Shown here in pieces: positions 1 to 4,520 of a stretch of DNA of 7,346 nt. Position numbers and translations under genes: made by a program. Where the stretch lies: positions 1-7,346 of the forward strand of contig JAGWSK010000007.1 of NCBI GenBank assembly GCA_028869355.1, written 5' to 3'. The notes beneath the pieces are model-generated. The model searched no databases. It saw only the letters and a program-made list of their open reading frames with translations, and was not told the origin of the DNA. The DNA is from Alphaproteobacteria bacterium (lineage in GTDB: Bacteria; Pseudomonadota; Alphaproteobacteria; Micropepsales; Micropepsaceae). The first letter of the stretch is position 1. Each line of letters starts with the position of its first letter.

Positions 1-1
1 C

Positions 2-487
2 TCGGAACTGCGGCGACGCGAAATCTCGACACCAACCCTGTTTTTGACCGCGCGCGATTCGGTCCATGACCGGGTCATGGGACTTGAGCTTGGCGCCGAT
101 GATTATCTCGTGAAGCCGTTTGCGTTTTCCGAATTGCTTGCACGTATGCGTTCGATTCTGCGGCGGGGCCCGCCCCGGCCATCGCTGGTGCTGAAGCTCG
201 CAGATCTCGAACTTGACGTCATCCGTCATCGGGCGGCGAGAGGCGGCCACGTGCTGGATCTGACACCGAAGGAATTTCAGTTGCTTTCGTTGCTGTTACG
301 CCGCACCGGCGAGGTGCTCTCGCGCACGCTGATTGCGGAATCCGTATGGGACATCAATTTCGAGAGCGATTCGAACGTGGTTGACGTCCACATTCGGCGT
401 TTGCGTTCGAAAGTGGATGACCCGTTCGATCCGAAACTCATCCATACGGTTCGCGGAGCCGGCTATGTTCTGGAAGCACGTGCTTGA
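2..487 (+). CDS. OmpR/PhoB-family response regulator, CusR-like (5' end cut off)
   Basis: DNA-binding response regulator that would receive a phosphate from the kinase encoded next and act on target promoters. The frame is open from the left edge, and 161 residues are visible of about 225 usual for the family. The visible part begins in the second half of the receiver domain. It keeps the conserved Thr of FLTARD (residue 16, bases 47-49) and the conserved Lys of GADDYLVKPF (residue 38, bases 113-115). The phospho-accepting Asp and the true start lie outside the window. A short Arg/Pro-rich linker (about 51-62) leads into a winged-helix domain (about 65-158), with LTPKEFQLL, a recognition helix around SNVVDVHIRRLRSK and the wing TVRGAGYVLE. 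The TTG at base 44 lies inside the receiver domain and is not a start. The link to metal response is inferred from the neighbouring kinase and efflux genes. Family assignment is very secure; the inducing signal is unknown. Confidence 0.95.
   Translation, partial: SELRRREISTPTLFLTARDSVHDRVMGLELGADDYLVKPFAFSELLARMRSILRRGPPRPSLVLKLADLELDVIRHRAARGGHVLDLTPKEFQLLSLLLRRTGEVLSRTLIAESVWDINFESDSNVVDVHIRRLRSKVDDPFDPKLIHTVRGAGYVLEARA
455..458 (+). promoter_or_regulatory. Ribosome binding site for the sensor kinase, inside the regulator gene
   Basis: GGAG lies 6 bases before ATG 465, within the last codons of the response regulator. It favours ATG 465 over GTG 480, whose only purine stretch (GGAAG, 472-476) sits just 3 bases away. 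Placement inside the upstream gene suggests translational coupling of regulator and kinase. Confidence 0.5.
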
Positions 488-1946
488 TCAGTTAAAGGTA
501 CCTGGTTTTCCCGGGCGTCCGCTCTCGATAGCGCTTCGGATGACGCTTTGGTACGCCTTGTCCGCATTCGCACTGGTGTTTGTGACAACAGGATTGCTTT
601 ACTGGGTTCTCGTTAACAGCCTGGACCAGGAGGACCTTCGCGATCTTGCCGATAACTTGAACAATGCCCGTCTGCTGCTGATTTCGTCTCCCGAGGAGCA
701 GGTTCCCAAATTCACCGACCAGCGGCCGGCCTGGGCGCCTTTGCAGCAACCCGAGATTTACCTTCGCGTGCTCGACGTGGATGGGCGGGTGATTACGGAA
801 ACGCCAGGAATGTCCGGCGAATTACCCGTGCCAGGGCGTGCGGAGCTTGCGCAGACCAGCGATTCCGAAGCCGATGGTCACAATGTTTTTGCAAACTCCG
901 GCAAACCGTTCCTGACACTGATCGTGCGCGTCGCAAGCGCCAACAAAAATGCGCCGCCGAGATACATGCAGGTGGCCATGGACAGGGACCATGACGATTA
1001 CCTGCTGGCACAATATCGTCGCCGGCTATGGCTTATGCTCGGCGTGTCGCTGACGCTGTGTTGCCTGGGCGGCTATCTGATTGCACGTGCCGGTATGAAA
1101 CCAATCGAAAGCATCAGCCAAAGCGCGGCGCGCATTCGTTCGACGACACTGCATGAGCGGATCGACACCAATGGCTTGCCGAGCGAATTGCGCGAGCTGG
1201 GCGATACATTCAACGGCATGCTCGACCGGCTGGAGCAGGCGTTTCAGCACATATCCCAGTTCTCCGACAATGTGGCGCATGAGTTGCGCACGCCGATCAA
1301 CAATTTGCGCGGCGAACTCGAGGTTGCATTGGGCAGGGGACGTTCCGAGGCCGATTATCGCGACATCCTTGGGTCCTGCCTTGAGGAATGCGCGCGCATC
1401 TCGCGGCTGATCCAGACACTGCTTTTTCTCGCCAGGGCAGATACGGCCGCCGATGTTCTGCAGCTTGAGGAGGTCGATGTCGCGAAGGAATTGACAACAA
1501 TCGAATCCTACTATGAGGCAGCGGCGGCGGAATCAGGCGTCACGCTTTGCGTCGCCAGCGACAATGGCTTGCACGCGCAGTTGGACCGCACCCTGTTCCA
1601 GCAGGCCGTCGGAAACCTTGTCTCCAACGCGATCGCGCATTCACACTCGGGCAGCGGAGTTCACCTTGCGGCGACGGCGGACCACGAAAAGCTGAATATC
1701 AGCGTGCGCGACACAGGATGCGGAATTGCGCCCGAGCATCTGCCGCACGTGTTTGAACGGTTCTATCGGGTTGACCGAAACCGGACGAAGTCGTCGCAGA
1801 ACCTGGGGCTGGGCCTCGCGGTTGTGAAAAGCATTGCGACCCGGCACGGCGGCTCCGTGGACATCAGCAGCGCGGTTGGCCGCGGAACCGATGTCAGGCT
1901 GGTTATTCCGCTGCGACGGAGATCTTATGCTGCTGCCGCCGAATGA
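465..1946 (+). CDS. Heavy-metal-type sensor histidine kinase (CusS/CopS/SilS-like)
   Basis: Inner-membrane sensor kinase, 493 residues from ATG 465, partner of the preceding regulator. TM1 lies at about 27-50, a periplasmic sensor region at about 51-186 and TM2 at about 187-207. A HAMP linker (about 208-262) follows. The HisKA domain has the phospho-acceptor His272 in HELRTPINNLRGELEVAL, and the C-terminal ATPase domain has the N box (NLVSNAIAHS, Asn388), G1 (DTGCGI, 416-421), F box (FERFYR, 430-435) and G2 (NLGLGLAVV, 446-454). HELRTPINNLRGE and the DRDHDDYLLAQYRRR stretch before TM2 are what I know of the heavy-metal sensor kinase family. ATG 465 was chosen because GGAG (455-458) lies 6 bases upstream and it leaves a normal N-terminus. 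GTG 480 is the main alternative. The frame stays open back to ATG 333, but that would put 44 residues without family character inside the regulator gene. The metal sensed cannot be read from the sequence. Confidence 0.93.
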   Translation: MFWKHVLDQLKVPGFPGRPLSIALRMTLWYALSAFALVFVTTGLLYWVLVNSLDQEDLRDLADNLNNARLLLISSPEEQVPKFTDQRPAWAPLQQPEIYLRVLDVDGRVITETPGMSGELPVPGRAELAQTSDSEADGHNVFANSGKPFLTLIVRVASANKNAPPRYMQVAMDRDHDDYLLAQYRRRLWLMLGVSLTLCCLGGYLIARAGMKPIESISQSAARIRSTTLHERIDTNGLPSELRELGDTFNGMLDRLEQAFQHISQFSDNVAHELRTPINNLRGELEVALGRGRSEADYRDILGSCLEECARISRLIQTLLFLARADTAADVLQLEEVDVAKELTTIESYYEAAAAESGVTLCVASDNGLHAQLDRTLFQQAVGNLVSNAIAHSHSGSGVHLAATADHEKLNISVRDTGCGIAPEHLPHVFERFYRVDRNRTKSSQNLGLGLAVVKSIATRHGGSVDISSAVGRGTDVRLVIPLRRRSYAAAAE

Positions 1947-1959
1947 CGGTTTCGTCATT
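1942..1959 (+). repeat. Perfect 7-bp inverted repeat with 4-base loop at the kinase stop codon
   Basis: The left arm AATGACG (1942-1948), the loop GTTT (1949-1952) and the right arm CGTCATT (1953-1959) pair perfectly. The kinase TGA (1944-1946) lies within the left arm. The following bases are TGGGCTTAATC, so there is no U-run and it is not a standard intrinsic terminator. It could be a weak attenuator, an RNA processing or stability element, an operator half-site pair, or chance. Repeats of this size are expected a few times by chance in 7 kb, so only the position makes it notable. Confidence 0.4.
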
Positions 1960-2027
1960 TGGGCTTAATCCAGTCGTCACGGGCACGGCTCTACTTTGGA
2001 TCCCGTATCTGTTTTCGTGCTGGCGAT
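1947..2027. other. 81-base gap between the two-component genes and the efflux genes
   Basis: This is the only non-coding stretch of any size in the window. I see no convincing -35/-10 pair, no T-tract and no tandem operator-like repeat. The one clear structure is the short inverted repeat at its left edge. The lipoprotein frame is open through the gap back to a TTG at 1959, but an extension would bury the lipoprotein signal 23 residues inside the protein. The upstream sequence of the lipoprotein ATG has only a weak Shine-Dalgarno match (GGCGA, 2022-2026). If the efflux genes have their own promoter, it should be here or inside the end of the kinase gene. Confidence 0.5.
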
Positions 2028-3449
2028 ATGCCCTACAAACGCGCTTGCTTCATCATTCTTTGCTGCACCGGATGGCTGGCGGCGTGCGCAAGTTACCGCC
2101 CCGCACCAATTTCATCCGAGCAAACCGGACAAGCGATTGAAGCGAGGTCGCTGGAAGATCCTGCCCTGGACCAGTTCATCGGGGCGGCGCTGGCACCGCA
2201 GAATGGCCCCGATGCCGGTTCTCAGCCTGCCGCCCGGACCACGTGGGACCTGGCGCGGCTGACGCTGGCGGCTCTGTACTATCAGCCGGATTTTGAACTC
2301 ACGCGGGTCAGGCTGGAATCGGCGCGTGCCGCGGTTGTCACAGCCGGTCAAATTCCCAACCCGGCATTATCCCTGGGCCTCGATACGTCGCCAATCACAC
2401 TGAGCCCGACCATCGATTTCCTGATCGAAACATTCGGAAAGCGCGGTTATCGCATAGATCAGGCGCAGGCACTGGTCGATTCCGCGCGCCGCGACGTTGT
2501 GACGGGTGCATGGCAGGTGCGCGCGCATGTGCGGGCGGCATTGCTCAACCTTTGGGCGGCACAGCAACGACGTGAACTGCAGCAGCGCCGGCTCACGCTG
2601 CAAGACGAGCTCGTTCAGCTTCTCGAACGGCGGTTAATGGAAGGCGAAGCATCGTCTGTCGACGTTACGCGGGAGCGAGTCAACCGAAATCAGTTCAATC
2701 TCGCTCTTCGCGATGCGGAGCGTCAGATCGCCGACGCCCAAACGCAACTCGCAACTTCGATCGGCGTACCGGTAGCTTCGGTCGAAGACGAGCCCCTCAG
2801 TTTCAATGCTTTTGAACAGCCGGTGATGGTTCGGTCAGATGATTTGCCGCTATTACGCCGGCAAGCGCTGACCGGCCGAAGCGATGTTCAGGCGCTTGTT
2901 GATCAGTACCGCGCAGCGGAATCGGCGCTGCAACTTGAAATCGCCAACCAGTACCCGAATGTGGATATCGGTCCTGGTTACACATTCCAGCCCGGCGAAG
3001 GATATCAGTTCACAGCGGCAGCCAGCTCAGCACTTCCAGTCTTCAACCAGAATCAGGGCCCGATTCTGGAAGCCGAAGCAAAGCGCCGGACCGTCGCGGG
3101 GCAAATTACTTCCCTTCAGGCACAGATCGTTTCGGGTATTGAAACGGCGCTGGCGGATTATCGCGCCACGTCAGCGTCAGTCGCGACGGCGAATGATTTG
3201 AATGATGAGGCGCGGACGCGTCTCGCACAAATCATGCAGCAATTCCAGGCCGGCGACGCTGACCGGCCTACGCTCGTATTGGCGGAGATCGAATTGTCAA
3301 CCACCGAAATCGGCAGCTTTGAAGCAGGCATTCAGCAGCGCCAGGCACTGGCCGCTTTGGAAGACGCGCTCCAGCACCCACTCTTCGAGCCGGATATCAA
3401 CTTCATTCCGGATGAGCTCCCCCTTTCCGCCATGGGGCCCGTGCAATGA
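2028..3449 (+). CDS. TolC-family outer-membrane efflux lipoprotein (CusC/CzcC-like)
   Basis: Outer-membrane channel of the tripartite pump, 473 residues from ATG 2028, a usual length for the family. The N-terminus is a lipoprotein signal: basic PYKR, a hydrophobic stretch (about 6-18) and the lipobox LAAC with Cys20 as lipidated residue. Ala at +2 is not an inner-membrane retention signal. Two outer-membrane efflux repeats follow, at about 73-250 and 275-447. They are mostly long amphipathic helices rich in Ala, Gln, Arg and Glu, as in the TolC barrel-coil fold. GQIPNPALSLGLD (107-119) and LPVFNQNQGPI (336-346) match conserved positions I know from CusC/CzcC-type proteins. ATG 2028 is chosen because it puts the lipobox at a normal distance; TTG 1959 would not. 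The gene overlaps the adaptor by 4 bases. The shared operon indicates that it docks with the adaptor and pump encoded next. Family is secure; substrate is not. Confidence 0.93.
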   Translation: MPYKRACFIILCCTGWLAACASYRPAPISSEQTGQAIEARSLEDPALDQFIGAALAPQNGPDAGSQPAARTTWDLARLTLAALYYQPDFELTRVRLESARAAVVTAGQIPNPALSLGLDTSPITLSPTIDFLIETFGKRGYRIDQAQALVDSARRDVVTGAWQVRAHVRAALLNLWAAQQRRELQQRRLTLQDELVQLLERRLMEGEASSVDVTRERVNRNQFNLALRDAERQIADAQTQLATSIGVPVASVEDEPLSFNAFEQPVMVRSDDLPLLRRQALTGRSDVQALVDQYRAAESALQLEIANQYPNVDIGPGYTFQPGEGYQFTAAASSALPVFNQNQGPILEAEAKRRTVAGQITSLQAQIVSGIETALADYRATSASVATANDLNDEARTRLAQIMQQFQAGDADRPTLVLAEIELSTTEIGSFEAGIQQRQALAALEDALQHPLFEPDINFIPDELPLSAMGPVQ

Positions 3450-4513
3450 CCCGCTCGCAACAACGATTATGGGCTCGCCGCCTGCTTGCCGGCGCGCTGG
3501 CGGTGGCGATCGTGGGCGCCGTCTCGGCAGGCGTTGGTTTTGGTTATCTCAGTGGCCGCGGCGAAATAACCGCCGAAGCCGAACGGGACTCGCCGGTTGC
3601 ACCGCCGATTCGCGTCACGACCGCCGGTGGCCAGACGACGGTCACGCTGGATGATACCGAGATTCAGAACGGCGGGATTCGCACTGCCGCAATAGAAGCC
3701 GTGTCGGGCAAAGCACAGATTCAGGCTTTTGGAACGGTTCTCGATCCGCAGCCTCTCACGGATCTCAGCAACAACTACACGACGGCCAGAGACCAGCTCC
3801 AGACCGCAGAGGCCAAACTCGCCGCATCGCGTCTGGCTTATGAGCGTGCGCAGCGGCTGTATCAGGACCAGCAAAACGTGTCAGCGGCTCAACTCCAAAC
3901 CGCGGAAGCCGCGTATCGTGTCGATGAGGCGAACACTGACACGGCGCGAACACAGGCTGAAAACATCGCTTCGTCGGCATCCCAGCAGTGGGGGACCGTG
4001 CTGGGTGCGGCGCTGGTGAGCCGCTCAACCATGTTTCTGCGCCTGCTCGCGCGACAAGACGTCCTGATCCAGGTGACGCTGCCGCCGGGCCAGTCGGTCG
4101 CGTCTCCGCCCGTAAATGCAACAGCGCAGCCGGCCGGCTCGCGGCCCGTCACCATCAGCTATGTATCGCCGGCGCCGCGAACCGATACGCGAATTCAGGG
4201 CATCAGCTTCTATTACATTGCGCCTGCTGCTTCCGGTTTGCTGCCCGGAATGAATCTCAACGTGATGCTGCCTTCGGGTTCCAACACGGGACAGCTTGTA
4301 CCCGGCTCGGCAGTATTGTGGTTGGACGGCCGCGCCTGGGCGTGGGTCAAGACCAGTGCGCACAGTTTTGTCCGGCGGCCGGTTGCGACCGACAAGCCGC
4401 TCGCCGGTGGTTACGTCATCCAAAATATTCCCATCGGATCGGAACTCGTGATGCAAGGCGGACAATTGCTGCTCTCGGAGGAATTCCGCGCGCAAATTCA
4501 GATTGAAGATTAG
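3446..4513 (+). CDS. RND efflux periplasmic adaptor (membrane-fusion protein), compact form
   Basis: Periplasmic adaptor linking the inner-membrane pump to the outer-membrane channel, 355 residues. It begins at the ATG of an ATGA overlap with the lipoprotein stop, so the two are probably translationally coupled. An N-terminal hydrophobic segment (about 12-35) after RR looks like an uncleaved anchor or a signal sequence; no lipobox Cys is present. A first beta segment (about 64-103) with QIQAFGTVLDPQ is followed by an alpha-helical hairpin (about 104-180), then a beta-barrel-like region (about 203-280, DVLIQVTLPPG and LLPGMNLNVMLP) and a membrane-proximal region (about 281-345, VPGSAVLWLDGRAWAWV and IGSELVMQGGQLLLSEEF). 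It is shorter than CusB (about 400 residues) and lacks the usual second lipoyl half-motif (I-x-A-P-x-x-G-x-V) after the hairpin; WGTVLGAALVSRSTMF stands there instead. I see no Met/His-rich metal site. Adaptor identity rests on fold pattern and position. Confidence 0.88.
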   Translation: MTRSQQRLWARRLLAGALAVAIVGAVSAGVGFGYLSGRGEITAEAERDSPVAPPIRVTTAGGQTTVTLDDTEIQNGGIRTAAIEAVSGKAQIQAFGTVLDPQPLTDLSNNYTTARDQLQTAEAKLAASRLAYERAQRLYQDQQNVSAAQLQTAEAAYRVDEANTDTARTQAENIASSASQQWGTVLGAALVSRSTMFLRLLARQDVLIQVTLPPGQSVASPPVNATAQPAGSRPVTISYVSPAPRTDTRIQGISFYYIAPAASGLLPGMNLNVMLPSGSNTGQLVPGSAVLWLDGRAWAWVKTSAHSFVRRPVATDKPLAGGYVIQNIPIGSELVMQGGQLLLSEEFRAQIQIED

Positions 4514-4518
4514 GTGAT
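4512..4518 (+). promoter_or_regulatory. Ribosome binding site for the RND pump, overlapping the adaptor stop
   Basis: AGGTGAT matches the 3' half of the full Shine-Dalgarno consensus AGGAGGTGAT and lies 2 bases before ATG 4521. The adaptor TAG stop (4511-4513) runs into it. This supports ATG 4521 as the pump start and suggests that ribosomes finishing the adaptor feed directly into the pump. Confidence 0.65.
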
Positions 4519-4520
4519 CG

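Noticed and set aside
333..464. Upstream extension of the kinase frame to ATG 333, giving 537 residues.
   Set aside because: The added 44 residues are the out-of-frame reading of the conserved regulator winged helix and have no kinase character. A well-placed start with a ribosome binding site exists at 465.
1794..1830. Asn446 replaces the first Gly of the G-x-G-x-G pattern in the kinase ATP-binding G2 box.
   Set aside because: NLGLGLA is a common variant among active sensor kinases. The other motifs are intact, so there is no reason to suspect a dead kinase.
1959..2027. TTG-initiated extension of the lipoprotein by 23 residues.
   Set aside because: It would place the LAAC lipobox at residue 43, too far in for a signal peptide. 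ATG 2028 gives a standard lipoprotein signal.
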